Below are positions 33,384 through 42,119 of a stretch of DNA of 64,000 nucleotides, in pieces (the stretch's first letter is position 1; every line of letters starts with the position of its first letter). Source of the DNA: Allostella vacuolata. Its GTDB lineage: Bacteria > Pseudomonadota > Alphaproteobacteria > ATCC43930 > Allostellaceae. The position numbers and the translations under genes are program-made. The stretch covers positions 5,171,388 through 5,235,387 of the forward strand of contig AP019702.1 of the NCBI GenBank assembly GCA_006739055.1, in the 5' to 3' direction. The notes beneath the pieces were generated by a model. It searched no databases. It was not told where the DNA came from and was given only the letters and a program-made list of their open reading frames with translations.

Positions 33384-33734
33384 TCAGAAGAGCCGGCCGC
33401 CGTTCGGCACCGGCTTGTCGACCGCGGCCAGCACCACCGCGCCGTCGGCGTCGGGGAAGCCCAGCACCAGCACCTCCGAGCGCACCGGGCCGATCTGGCG
33501 CGGCGGGAAGTTGACGACGCCCGCCACCTGGCGGCCGACCAGCTCCTCCGGCCGGTAGTGGACGGTCAGCTGGGCGGAGCTCTTCCTGACGCCGATCTCC
33601 GGCCCGAAATCGACCTGCAGGCGATAGGCCGGGCGGCGCGCCTCGGGGAACGGCTCGGCGGCGACGATGGTCCCGACCCGGATGTCCACCCGGGCGAAGT
33701 CGTCATAGGTGATGGGGGGTGCGGCTTCGGTCAT
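33384..33734 (-). CDS. csaA: tRNA-binding domain protein CsaA
   Basis: A 116-residue dimeric OB-fold protein with [30 protein letters not shown] and [11 protein letters not shown]. It is a tRNA-binding/export-chaperone-like protein. It is convergent with coq7, with only 1 bp between the stops. Confidence 0.92.
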   Translation of the reverse strand: MTEAAPPITYDDFARVDIRVGTIVAAEPFPEARRPAYRLQVDFGPEIGVRKSSAQLTVHYRPEELVGRQVAGVVNFPPRQIGPVRSEVLVLGFPDADGAVVLAAVDKPVPNGGRLF

Positions 33735-33777
33735 GGCGGCGGCACCCTATCGCCCCGCCGGCCGGCGGAAAAGCCCC

Positions 33778-35100
33778 TCACCAGCGGACCAGGTCGAGCA
33801 CCCCCCAGCTCAGCACCGGGAAGGCCACCAGCAGGGCCACGCGCACCAGGTCCGAGGCGAGGAACGGCAGCACGCCGCGGAACGTCTCGGCCATCGGCAC
33901 GTCGCCCGCCAGCTTGTTGATGACGAAGACGTTCATGCCGACGGGCGGGGTGATGAGGCCGACCTCGATGACGACCAGGACCAGGATGCCGAACCAGATC
34001 GCCGTCTGCTCCGCGGTCATGCCGAAATCGAGCGCCATCACCGCCGGCAGGAAGATCGGCAGCGTCAGGATGATCATGCTGATCGAATCCATCAGGCAGC
34101 CGAGCAGGACATAGATCAGCAGGATCGCCACCAGGATCGCCAGCGGCGCCATGCCGCTGGCGCCGATCCAATCCGCCAGCCCCTGGGGCAGGCCGCTCAG
34201 CGCCATGAAGGCGTTGAAGACGTCCGCGCCGATCAGGATCAGGAAGATCATGGCGCTCGAGACCGCGGTGTCGAGCAGGCCGGTCACGACCTGGTCCCAG
34301 GCGATGCGGTAGACCGCGAACGCCAGGACCAGCGCCCCCAGCACGCCGAACGACGCCGCCTCGGTCGGGGTGAAGACGCCGGCGTAGATGCCGCCCAGCA
34401 CCAGCACGAAGAGCGACGCGGGCGGGCCCATGGCGCCGAGCGCCCGCAGCCGCTCGGCCGGCGCCGCCCGGCGGCCGGGCGGGCCGTCGCCCGGGCAGAG
34501 CCGCACCTGGATGGCGATCGCGGCCATGTAGCCGAGTGCGGCGAGGATGCCGGGCACGAAGGCCGCCAGGAACAGCTTGGCGATGTTCTGTTCCGCCAGG
34601 ATGCCGTAGACGATGAGGCCGATCGAAGGCGGGATCAGGATGCCGAGCGTGCCGCCGGCCGCCAGCGTGCCGGTCGCCAGGCGCCCCGAATAGCCGTGGC
34701 GGCGCATCTCCGGCAGGGCCACCTGCCCCATGGTGGCGGCGGTCGCCAGGGACGAGCCGCAGATCGCCCCGAACAGGGCGCAGCCGCCGACCGCGGCCAG
34801 GGCCAGCCCGCCGCGGACATGGCCGAACAGGGCGTAGGCGCCGCCGAACAGGGCCCGGCTGATGCCGGCCCGGGCCGCCAGGTGGCCCATCAGCAGGAAG
34901 AGCGGGATGACCTGGAAGCTGTCGGAGGCGAGCAGCAGGTAGGGGCCGGTCTTCAGATGGGCCAGGAACGGCGTCCATCCCGCCAGCGCGACATAGCCGC
35001 CGGCCCCCGCCGCCAGCATGGCGACCGCGATCGGCACCCGGGCGAACATCAGCGCCAGCATGGCCGAGATGCCGACCAGGCCGACCACGTGGCCGCTCAT
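33778..35100 (-). CDS. dctM: TRAP transporter large permease (DctM family)
   Basis: A 440-residue membrane protein with about twelve segments and the DctM hallmarks FQVIPLFLLMGHLA, GGTLGILIPPSIGLIVYG and GLITPPVGMNVFV. It forms the sodium-driven TRAP system with the overlapping dctQ and dctP genes upstream. The start overlaps the dctQ stop (ATGA). Confidence 0.93.
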   Translation of the reverse strand: MSGHVVGLVGISAMLALMFARVPIAVAMLAAGAGGYVALAGWTPFLAHLKTGPYLLLASDSFQVIPLFLLMGHLAARAGISRALFGGAYALFGHVRGGLALAAVGGCALFGAICGSSLATAATMGQVALPEMRRHGYSGRLATGTLAAGGTLGILIPPSIGLIVYGILAEQNIAKLFLAAFVPGILAALGYMAAIAIQVRLCPGDGPPGRRAAPAERLRALGAMGPPASLFVLVLGGIYAGVFTPTEAASFGVLGALVLAFAVYRIAWDQVVTGLLDTAVSSAMIFLILIGADVFNAFMALSGLPQGLADWIGASGMAPLAILVAILLIYVLLGCLMDSISMIILTLPIFLPAVMALDFGMTAEQTAIWFGILVLVVIEVGLITPPVGMNVFVINKLAGDVPMAETFRGVLPFLASDLVRVALLVAFPVLSWGVLDLVRW

Positions 35101-35582
35101 GCCCCGGGTTCCCGGCCCGCGGCACCGCCGGGTGCGGCCAGGGCTGCGACGGCGGTGAGCGCGAAGCACGGCACGGCGACCGTGAAGCCGATCCAGGTCG
35201 GCAGGCGCAGGACCATCGATTCGTCGCCGAACGCCCGCATCTCGACCCCGCCCACCCCCATGCGCCAGGCAAGCAGGGCGGCGGCGGCCGCCAGCAGCAG
35301 CGTGCCGGCGCGGTCGAGCGCCGCCCGGCCGCCGGGCGGCAGGCCGCCGGTGGCGACATCCACCACCACGTGGCCGCGCTGCCAGGCGCACCAGGGCATG
35401 GACAGGCTGATGGCAACCGCCAGCGCCAGCCCGGCGACCTCGCCGTCGCCGGGGATCGGCCGGTCCAGGAAATAGCGCCCCAGCACGCTGACCCCGGTCA
35501 CCGCCGAGGCCGCGACCAGGACGATGCCGCCCAGGATCGCCAGCCCGCGGCACAGCGCGGCCAGCAGCCGCCCGCCCGTCAC
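35097..35582 (-). CDS. dctQ: TRAP transporter small permease (DctQ family)
   Basis: A 161-residue protein with four membrane segments and VSVLGRYFLDRPIPGDGEVAGLALAVAI, typical of DctQ. The GTG start overlaps the TGA of dctP (GTGA), so translation is coupled along the operon. Confidence 0.88.
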   Translation of the reverse strand: MTGGRLLAALCRGLAILGGIVLVAASAVTGVSVLGRYFLDRPIPGDGEVAGLALAVAISLSMPWCAWQRGHVVVDVATGGLPPGGRAALDRAGTLLLAAAAALLAWRMGVGGVEMRAFGDESMVLRLPTWIGFTVAVPCFALTAVAALAAPGGAAGREPGA

Positions 35583-36601
35583 CGGCCGTGCTTGACGATC
35601 AGCGCCTCGGCGGCTGCCAGCAGGGCCGCACCGTCCTTGCCCGAACGGCCGACCTCCTCCACCCAGGCGGCATTGACGGCGCGGGCGAGCTCGCGCAGCC
35701 GGGCCGTCTCCGCCTCGGGCAGGGTGACGATCGCGTTGCCGCGGGCAGCCGCGGCATCGCGCCCCGGCTTCTCCACCGCCTCCCAGATCGCGCCGGCGCG
35801 CGCCGCCAGGCCGGCGCCGGAGTTGGCGTCGATCACCCGGCGCAGGTCGGGCGGCAGGCCCTCGTAGCGCTGCTTGTTCATCGCGTAGAGAAAGACGGAG
35901 GTGTAGAGGCCGCGCGGGCCCGCGATCTCGGCGTGATGGTCGGTCAGCTCGTTGAGCCGCAGCGGCAGCGTCACTTCCCACGGCACCACGGCACCGTCGA
36001 TGACGCGCTTCGACAGCGCCTCGGGCACCTGCGGCACCGGCATGAAGACCGCGGCCGCACCATAGCGGGCCAGCGCGTCGCCGACCGGCCGCGAGGGCGC
36101 GCGCAGCTTCAGCCCCTTGAGACCGTCGACGGACCGCACCGCCTTGCCCCTGGTGTGGATGACGCCGCGGGCATGGACGTGGAACATCAGCGGGTGGATG
36201 TCGGCGAATTCGGCCCGGGCGTGGGTCTCGTAGAATTCCTGGGCGGCCTTGCTGGTGGCGACCGCGTCGCTGACCATGAAGGGCAGCTCGAACACGGACA
36301 TCAGCGGGAAGCGGCCGGGGGTGTAGCTGGGCAGGGTCCAGACCACGTCGGCGATGCCGTCGCGCACCTGGTCGATCAGCTGCGGCGGCCGGCCGCCCAG
36401 CTGCATGGCCGGGAAGATCCGCACCTTGATGCGGCCGGCCGACTGCTCCTCGACCGCCCTGGCCCAGGGCTCGATCAGCTCACGCTGCGCCGGGGCGCCG
36501 GCCGGCAGGAAATGCTGCACCTTCAGCTCGACCGTCTGCGCCAGGGCCGGCCCCGCCAGGGCCGCCGTCAGCCAGCCGGCGGCGATCGCGATCGTCCGCA
36601 T
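35579..36601 (-). CDS. dctP: TRAP transporter substrate-binding protein (DctP family)
   Basis: A 340-residue periplasmic binding protein with a signal peptide (1-22, ALAQ). It carries LKVQHFLPAGAPAQRELIEPWARAV-type motifs, the conserved Arg region LRAPSRPVGDAL, and GAVVPWEVTLPLRL. It lies just downstream of pcaHG on the same strand (26-bp gap), so the ligand is plausibly a protocatechuate-related aromatic or dicarboxylate. Confidence 0.92.
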   Translation of the reverse strand: MRTIAIAAGWLTAALAGPALAQTVELKVQHFLPAGAPAQRELIEPWARAVEEQSAGRIKVRIFPAMQLGGRPPQLIDQVRDGIADVVWTLPSYTPGRFPLMSVFELPFMVSDAVATSKAAQEFYETHARAEFADIHPLMFHVHARGVIHTRGKAVRSVDGLKGLKLRAPSRPVGDALARYGAAAVFMPVPQVPEALSKRVIDGAVVPWEVTLPLRLNELTDHHAEIAGPRGLYTSVFLYAMNKQRYEGLPPDLRRVIDANSGAGLAARAGAIWEAVEKPGRDAAAARGNAIVTLPEAETARLRELARAVNAAWVEEVGRSGKDGAALLAAAEALIVKHGR

Positions 36602-36627
36602 GCCATCCTCCCCCGTCGTCTTCGTTG

Positions 36628-37188
36628 TCAGATATCGAGGAAGACCGTCTCTCCCTCGCCCTGCATGACGATATCCCAGCTGTAGGCACCGTCCCCGGCG
36701 ACCCGCGCGACCAGGGTGGCGCGCCGCGGCTCCTCCACCAGGCACAGGATCGGGTCGACGGCGTTGGCGGCCTCGTCGGCGAAATAGATGCGGGTGTAGA
36801 GATGCCGCAGCAGGCCGCGCATGAACAGGCAGACCAGGATGTGCGGCGCCTGCTCGCGCCCGCCCGGGCCCGGCACGGGCCCCGGCTTCACGGTGCGGAA
36901 GCGGTAGCCCCCGTCGCGGTCGGTCGGCACCCGGAGGAAGCCGCGGAAGCCGGGATCGGCCGGCACGTTGCGGCGGTCGGCCGGATGGTCGTAGCGGCCG
37001 GCGGCATTGGCCTGCCACAGCTCCAGCACCGCGTCCGGGATCGGCTGGCCCTGCCCGTCGAGGACGCGGCCGGAAACGGCGATCGCCCGGCCGGCCGCGC
37101 CGGTCGCGGCGTCGGTCACCGTCATCGGGTCGAACCCAAGATGGACGAAGGGCCCGACCGTCTGCGAAGGGGTGGTCACCAGCGTCAT
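36628..37188 (-). CDS. pcaG: Protocatechuate 3,4-dioxygenase, alpha subunit
   Basis: A 186-residue intradiol dioxygenase subunit: TPSQTVGPFVHLGF, PDAVLELWQANAAGRYDHP and HILVCLFMRGLLRHLYTRIYF. The alpha subunit lacks the complete iron ligand set found in PcaH. It overlaps pcaH by 4 bp. Together they open the ring of protocatechuate to 3-carboxymuconate. Confidence 0.93.
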   Translation of the reverse strand: MTLVTTPSQTVGPFVHLGFDPMTVTDAATGAAGRAIAVSGRVLDGQGQPIPDAVLELWQANAAGRYDHPADRRNVPADPGFRGFLRVPTDRDGGYRFRTVKPGPVPGPGGREQAPHILVCLFMRGLLRHLYTRIYFADEAANAVDPILCLVEEPRRATLVARVAGDGAYSWDIVMQGEGETVFLDI

Positions 37189-37919
37189 CGGCCGCCTGCC
37201 TTGTCGATCGCCGTGGCCTCGTCCATCGGCGTCGCCTCGGGCCCGCGCAGCACCATGTCGAAGCGATAGCCCAGCGCGAACTCCGGCACCGTCGCCGCCA
37301 GGTCGAAGGCGGCCACCATGCGGTCGCGCGCGCGGGGGTCGGCGACGCAGTTGAAGATCGGGTCGAGCGGCAGCAGGGGATCGGCCGGGAAGTACATCTG
37401 GGTCACGAGCCGGGTCAGGAAGCTCGGCCCGAACAGCGAGAAATGGATGTGCGCCGGCCGCCAGGCGTTGGCATGGTTGCGCCAGGGATAGGCGCCGGGC
37501 CGGATGGTGACGAAGCGGTAGAAACCGTCGGCACCGGTCACCGCGCGGCCGAAACCGCGAAAGTTCGGGTCGAGCGGCGCGTCGTGCTGGTCGAGCGGGT
37601 GATGGTAGCGCCCGGCCGCGTTGCACTGCCACAGCTCCACCAGGGCGTCCGGCACCGGGCGGCCATCCTGGTCGAGGACCCGGCCCTCGACGATGATCCG
37701 CTCGCCGATCGGCGGCTGGGCACCGCCACGGGTCAGGTCCGCCTCGGCCGCCGCGATGGCCAGATGGTCGAACCGGGGGCCGGTCAACTCGCTCAGCGTG
37801 TGCGGCACCGCGACCGGCGGCCGGGCCGGCGCGCGACCGACCGACGACTTGTAGGGCGGATGCAGGTATTCCGGCTGGCTTCCGGCATCCGGCCGGCGAT
37901 AGCCGACGATGTCGCTCAT
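37185..37919 (-). CDS. pcaH: Protocatechuate 3,4-dioxygenase, beta subunit
   Basis: 244 residues. Iron ligands expected in AGRYHHP (Tyr), GAYPW (Tyr) and WRPAHIHFSLFG (two His) are all present, so the catalytic site is complete. It is the first gene of a pcaHG-dctPQM operon. No pca regulator or later pathway enzymes are within the window. Confidence 0.94.
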   Translation of the reverse strand: MSDIVGYRRPDAGSQPEYLHPPYKSSVGRAPARPPVAVPHTLSELTGPRFDHLAIAAAEADLTRGGAQPPIGERIIVEGRVLDQDGRPVPDALVELWQCNAAGRYHHPLDQHDAPLDPNFRGFGRAVTGADGFYRFVTIRPGAYPWRNHANAWRPAHIHFSLFGPSFLTRLVTQMYFPADPLLPLDPIFNCVADPRARDRMVAAFDLAATVPEFALGYRFDMVLRGPEATPMDEATAIDKAGGR

Positions 37920-38054
37920 GGCGGTTCCTCCCGAGCGCGGCCATGGGGACCGGGCCTGGGCCCGGCCACCCGCCTTCTCGCTCAGGAGGGACGTTCGGCG
38001 CGAAGGGGTGGGTCCGTCAACCGGCTTCGGCGGACGGACCCCGCATCGGCCGCA

Positions 38055-38495
38055 TCACGCCTTGGGATCGGCCGCCTTGGCCATCAGCGCCCGCACCTCG
38101 TCCATGCTCTCGGCCACGCGCTTGTTGATGACCGCGAAGGTGTCCTGGTTGGCGCGGCTCACCAGGTCCGCGATCTCCTTCATGTTGGCGATCGCCGTCT
38201 CGAAGGCCGTCTTGGCGATCTCCGCCTGCTTGACCGCCTGCTTCTCCGGGCCGCCGGCCTGGGCCAGCGTCCCCATCATGCGGGACGCCTCTTCCATGGT
38301 CTGGCGCAGGATCTCGGCCTGGCGCCTGGCCACCGCCTGCATGCCCTCGGCCGCCAACTGGTTGGCCTTGGTCAGCGCCTCGATGTTGCGGCGCTGGGCC
38401 GCCATCAGGGCCTCGGTGTCGAGGCCGGGGACGCGGAACTCGCCCATCAGGCGGGTGACGTCGAAATCGAGGAAGGGGTTCGGATTGCTGGCCAT
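38055..38495 (-). CDS. Phasin-family protein
   Basis: A 146-residue largely alpha-helical protein: NIEALTKANQLAAEGMQAVARRQAEI, QAEIAKTAFETAIANMKEIADLV. It matches phasins that coat polyhydroxyalkanoate granules. A strong inverted repeat lies directly upstream and probably controls it. Confidence 0.85.
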   Translation of the reverse strand: MASNPNPFLDFDVTRLMGEFRVPGLDTEALMAAQRRNIEALTKANQLAAEGMQAVARRQAEILRQTMEEASRMMGTLAQAGGPEKQAVKQAEIAKTAFETAIANMKEIADLVSRANQDTFAVINKRVAESMDEVRALMAKAADPKA

Positions 38496-38541
38496 GATCG
38501 GTCTCCGGCTGGGGGGCGAAGCGGGCGATGGATAGCAGAAT

Positions 38542-38578
38542 ATGCTGCATCGCAACAGGGTTTATTGCGATGCAGCAT
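38542..38578. promoter_or_regulatory. 14-bp perfect inverted repeat upstream of the phasin gene (PhaR-type operator candidate)
   Basis: ATGCTGCATCGCAA (38542-38555) and TTGCGATGCAGCAT (38565-38578) are separated by 9 bp. TGC-rich palindromes of this sort are bound by PhaR in PHA-producing bacteria. The distal arm also encodes the last codons of the upstream TetR-like gene, so the repeat could double as its terminator stem. Confidence 0.6.
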
Positions 38579-39191
38579 CGGCCTGTGGTTGCGACGAATC
38601 GCCACCGAACAGCGAGGTCCAGCCGTCGATCCGGCGGAGCGCACGGTCCAGGCGCGCCATGGTCGCGGTAAGGTCGGGCGAATCGTCCTTGAGCCAGGCG
38701 GCGACGGTGGCGACATAGACGGCGGCGAACGCCTTGCGCCGCGCGGCGCCCGCGATGCCGGCGGTGTCGAGCCCGGCCGCCTCCAGCATCCAGTCGAGCG
38801 AGCGGCGGAACGCGGGCAGCGCCGCCAGTCCGGCCAGCGGGTCGCCGCGCAGGTCGCGGGTGACCGCCGCCAGCCCCTGCCGCCATGGCCGCAGGTGGTC
38901 GAGACGCCGCATCACCACGTCGAACAGCCGGTCGCGCGGCCGCTCGGCCGCGTCCTCGGAGGGGTCGCCGGCCGCGGCGGCCAGGTCGGCACGGCGCGAC
39001 ATCGCGCCCAGGATCGCCGCCTTGGACGGAAAACGATCGTAGAGTTCGGGCAAGGGCAGGTTCGCGTGGGCCGCGATGTCCGCCAGGGCGACTCGCCGCC
39101 AGCCGCGCTCGACCGCAAGTTGCATGGCGGCCTCGATGACCGCGAATTCGACATCCGCCGATGCCGCCGTTTTGCGTGCAGTCTTCGCCAT
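38562..39191 (-). CDS. TetR-family (COQ9-like) regulator
   Basis: A 209-residue protein with an N-terminal helix-turn-helix (WRRVALADIAAHANLPLPELYDRFPSKAAILGAM) and an all-helical C-terminal part ending RIDGWTSLF. The last feature recalls COQ9/TetR-like proteins of alphaproteobacteria. It precedes the phasin gene on the same strand and may act on PHA or lipid metabolism; this is inferred from position only. Confidence 0.75.
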   Translation of the reverse strand: MAKTARKTAASADVEFAVIEAAMQLAVERGWRRVALADIAAHANLPLPELYDRFPSKAAILGAMSRRADLAAAAGDPSEDAAERPRDRLFDVVMRRLDHLRPWRQGLAAVTRDLRGDPLAGLAALPAFRRSLDWMLEAAGLDTAGIAGAARRKAFAAVYVATVAAWLKDDSPDLTATMARLDRALRRIDGWTSLFGGDSSQPQADAASQ

Positions 39192-39348
39192 ATCGCCGAT
39201 CTCCCGAATCGCCATACAAGACATGGGGCTTGTTTGCCACCGGCGCCAGCATGATCGGCCGCATCGCGCCATCATCCTTGCAAGAGCCTGTGCCGGTGCT
39301 ATAAGACTCAAGCGCAACTACCTGAATCATTGGGGGGTCAGGTCGATC

Positions 39349-40170
39349 GTGAGGGACGATCCGCGCAATTTCGGGCCGCGGCTGGACCGCCGTTCCCTGC
39401 TGACGGGAATGGCCGCCCTGGCCTTCTCGGCTGCCGCTCTGCCGGTGCCGGCATCTGCGATGCCGCGCGGGCCGCGCAAGCCGACCGTGGTGATCGATGC
39501 CGGCCATGGCGGGCACGATCCCGGAACCATCGGATTCAGCGGCAGCCTGGAGAAGGATGTGACGCTGATGGCGGCCCGGGAGCTGTACGGACAGCTGCAG
39601 GCGACCGGCCGCTACCGGACGATTCTCACCCGCCGGGACGACACCTATCTGGGCCTGGCCCAGCGGGTCGATCTCGCGCGCGATGTGAACGGGGATCTCT
39701 TCATCTCGATGCACGCCGACTCGATCGGGCGCCCGGATATCCGCGGCGCATCGGTCTACACCCTGTCGGAGGTGGCGTCGGACGCACAGGCCGCGGCGCT
39801 GGCGCAGAAGGAGAACCGTTCGGACCTGCTGGCCGGGGTCAACCTGGCGCACCAGTCGCGCGAGGTCAGCCGGATCCTGATCGACCTGATGCAGCGCGAG
39901 ACCAAGAACCGCTCGGCCGTGTTCGCCTCGGGCCTGCTGCCGGAACTGGCGCGCCACACCGCGCTGATCTCGAGCAGCCACCGCTTCGCCGGCTTCACGG
40001 TGCTGACCGCGCCCGACATCCCGTCGGTGCTGATGGAGATGGGCTACCTGTCGAACCGCCAGGACGAGCAGCTGCTGGCCAGCGCCGCGCATCGCTCGCG
40101 GATCGCCCAGGCGACCGTGCGCGCGGTCGGCCGGTACTTCTCGCAGAAGGAATTCCTGCGGCCGCTCTAG
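39349..40170 (+). CDS. N-acetylmuramoyl-L-alanine amidase (Amidase_3), Tat-exported
   Basis: 273 residues from a GTG start. A twin-arginine signal (DRRSLLTGMAALAFSAA, ending ASA) precedes the zinc amidase domain, with ligands in VIDAGHGGHDPG (His), SLEKD (Glu) and MHADS (His) and the catalytic Glu in LMEMGYLSN. It should cut the bond between muramic acid and the stem peptide in the periplasm during cell separation. The ATG-containing frame further upstream is antisense to the tetR-like gene and is not used. Confidence 0.85.
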   Translation: MRDDPRNFGPRLDRRSLLTGMAALAFSAAALPVPASAMPRGPRKPTVVIDAGHGGHDPGTIGFSGSLEKDVTLMAARELYGQLQATGRYRTILTRRDDTYLGLAQRVDLARDVNGDLFISMHADSIGRPDIRGASVYTLSEVASDAQAAALAQKENRSDLLAGVNLAHQSREVSRILIDLMQRETKNRSAVFASGLLPELARHTALISSSHRFAGFTVLTAPDIPSVLMEMGYLSNRQDEQLLASAAHRSRIAQATVRAVGRYFSQKEFLRPL

Positions 40171-40185
40171 GGCGGCCGCGAGCCG

Positions 40186-40206
40186 GGCCGGCCAGCTCAG
40201 CCGGCC
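40186..40206. terminator. Hairpin between convergent amidase and proC genes
   Basis: GGCCGGC (40186-40192) and GCCGGCC (40200-40206) with a 7-nt loop lie between the stop at 40170 and the proC stop at 40197-40199. There is no T run. Confidence 0.35.
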
Positions 40207-41006
40207 AGTTCGCGGGAACGGCGGGTCGCGGCCGCGATGGCACGGGTCATCAGCGACTGCAGGCCGCCCTCTTCCGCCATCAGCACGGCCAGGGCCTCCT
40301 GGGTGGTGCCGTTGGGCGAGGTCACGTTGCGCCGCAAGGTCGCCGCCGGCTCCTCGGACTGGCGCACCAATGCCCCGGAGCCGGCCACCGTGGTCCGCGC
40401 CAGGCGCATGGACAGGTCCGCCGGCAGGCCGGCCGCGCGGCCGGCTTCCGCCAGGCACTCGATCAGCAGGAAGACATAGGCCGGGCCGCCGCCCGACACG
40501 GCGGTGACCGCGTCGATCAACCCTTCGTCCTCGACCCAGGCGACATCGCCGACCGCGGCCAGCAGCGCGTCGCACGCCTGACGCTGGGCGGGGGCGACGG
40601 CCGGGTTGGCGACGGCCACCGTCATCCCCTGGCCGACCGCGGCCGGCGTGTTCGGCATGGCCCGCACGATCGCCGCCTCCCCGCCGAGCGCGCGCTCGAA
40701 GTAGGCGATGGTCTTGCCCGCCGCGATCGACAGGAAGACGGTGTCCGGACCGGCGAAGCGGCGATAGTGCGGCAACACCGCATCCATGCTCTGCGGCTTC
40801 ACCGCGAGCACCACGACGCCCGGGTTGAAGTCGTCCGGGATGGACTCCGCGCCGGCATGCACCGCGACCCCGTCCATCGCCGCGAAGCGCGGATCGGCCG
40901 CCGGCTCGACGATCGCCACGCCTGCCCCGGTCAGTCCGCGGGCACGCCAGCCATCCAGCATGGCACCGCCCATCTTGCCGCACCCGACCAGCAGCAGGGG
41001 TCCCAT
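40197..41006 (-). CDS. proC: Pyrroline-5-carboxylate reductase
   Basis: A 269-residue last enzyme of proline synthesis. Rossmann start LLLVGCGKMGGAML; conserved VLAVKPQ, RAMPNTPAAVGQGMT, SGGGPAYVFLLIE and the signature VTSPNGTTQEAL are all present. Translation starts at 41006, after GGCGAGGAG. Confidence 0.95.
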   Translation of the reverse strand: MGPLLLVGCGKMGGAMLDGWRARGLTGAGVAIVEPAADPRFAAMDGVAVHAGAESIPDDFNPGVVVLAVKPQSMDAVLPHYRRFAGPDTVFLSIAAGKTIAYFERALGGEAAIVRAMPNTPAAVGQGMTVAVANPAVAPAQRQACDALLAAVGDVAWVEDEGLIDAVTAVSGGGPAYVFLLIECLAEAGRAAGLPADLSMRLARTTVAGSGALVRQSEEPAATLRRNVTSPNGTTQEALAVLMAEEGGLQSLMTRAIAAATRRSRELAG

Positions 41007-41021
41007 CGCCTGTCTCCTCGC

Positions 41022-41053
41022 CTCTTGGTTCACGCTGACTCTTGGTTCACGCT
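41022..41053. repeat. Two-copy 15-17 bp tandem repeat over the ybjN-type stop codon
   Basis: CTCTTGGTTCACGCTGA (41022-41038) is followed by CTCTTGGTTCACGCT (41039-41053). The stop codon of the upstream gene (41049-41047) is in the second unit, and a duplicate of it lies in the first. Confidence 0.85.
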
Positions 41054-41553
41054 TCGCCGACGGGGTCGATCATCGCCGCGGTCAGCGCCTCGGCCGGGGC
41101 CTTGCCGCCCCAGACCACGAACTGGAAGGCCGGGTAGAAGCGCTCGCATTCGGTGAGCGCGGCATCCACCAGGTCCTCGACCTGCTCCACGCTGGCGCCG
41201 AGCGAGCCGCGCAGCAGCAGGGCATGGCGGAAGCTGGGCTGGTTCGAATCGCCGGCCAGGTCGAAATGGCCGAGCCAGAGCTTCTCGTTGACCAGCGACA
41301 GGAGCTCGAACACCGCCGCGCGCCGGTTGCGCGGCACCTTCATCTCGAAGCCGCAGGAAAAGAGCAGCGCGTTCATGTCCGGCTGCCAGACGAAGAACAG
41401 CCGGTAGTCGCACCAGCGTCCGCCGATCTCGACGAACATCTCGTCGTCGCTGGCGCGCTCGTGCGCCCACTCGTTGGCGGCGACGATCTCCTCGACCAGA
41501 TCGATGGGATTGGCCGCGGGCGCGGACATTTCGGATGCAGATGTGATGCTCAT
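41047..41553 (-). CDS. YbjN domain-containing protein
   Basis: A 168-residue protein of the YbjN/type III secretion chaperone-like fold: WCDYRLFFVWQPDMNALLFSC, NEKLWLGHFDLA, FRHALLLRG and a C-terminal FVVWGGK. It precedes proC by about 40 bp on the same strand. This gene neighbourhood (YbjN-proC) is common in alphaproteobacteria (from memory). The molecular role is unknown. Confidence 0.82.
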   Translation of the reverse strand: MSITSASEMSAPAANPIDLVEEIVAANEWAHERASDDEMFVEIGGRWCDYRLFFVWQPDMNALLFSCGFEMKVPRNRRAAVFELLSLVNEKLWLGHFDLAGDSNQPSFRHALLLRGSLGASVEQVEDLVDAALTECERFYPAFQFVVWGGKAPAEALTAAMIDPVGEA

Positions 41554-42119
41554 CGGCAGAAACCCTCCCGCGTGGGGCCGAACATGGACCAACCGGCCAG
41601 ATCGTGACCAGGGTGTGGGACAATGGCGACGCCGTCCGGTGACGACGCGGGGGAAGTCGACATCTTGTGTAGCAACGCGCCTGTGCACACCACGTCCTGT
41701 AGGGTGCCAAAAGCGAGTTGAGCGCGCAAGCCAAGCTTGGCCATCGTCACCGTACCGTCATGCACAGGCCCGCATCACCGACCGCGGAATGATCCTGTCG
41801 CCGACGTCCGATTGCGAGTGTTGGGGATTCTGGTCGGAACCCTTTGAGCCGCCTGGGGTTGCCCTGTCAAGAGAATTGAATGTCCCGGCCGTCGCGGCAA
41901 CGGCGGTACGTCTCGGGCAAACTTGGCGGCGGATTCGCGTCATTTGTCGCGGAAGCGCCCGACTGCTGTACCGACGCCCCGAGCCCGGTTCCAGGACTGG
42001 CCGGCGCGGCGGGCGGGACGTTCGTTCTCGGACACCGGCGGCAACGCCGCCGGTGCGGCGCGGGGCCGGCTGCGCGGCTCTGGACCCACCACGCAGCCGG
42101 TGCTCCGTTTCCGCTGGGG
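41554..42119. other. 566-bp gap without a recognisable gene
   Basis: It lies between the ybjN-type start and the ubiK end. I see no protein-like frame on either strand, only antisense or short GC-driven frames. It contains the promoter region of the ybjN-type gene, a GCCAAGCTTGGC palindrome near 41730, and the ubiK-side hairpin at 42033-42055. Confidence 0.5.
42033..42055 (-). terminator. Strong hairpin downstream of ubiK
   Basis: CACCGGCGGC (42033-42042) and GCCGCCGGTG (42046-42055) form a 10-bp perfect stem with a 3-nt loop, about 65 bp after the ubiK stop in the direction of transcription. No T run follows, so termination is only probable. Confidence 0.45.

Noticed and set aside
38017-40983. 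A 988-codon minus-strand open frame
   Set aside because: It runs antisense or out of frame over the phasin, TetR-like, amidase and proC genes, all of which have clear family motifs. Its own translation is low-complexity Arg/Gly/Ala sequence.
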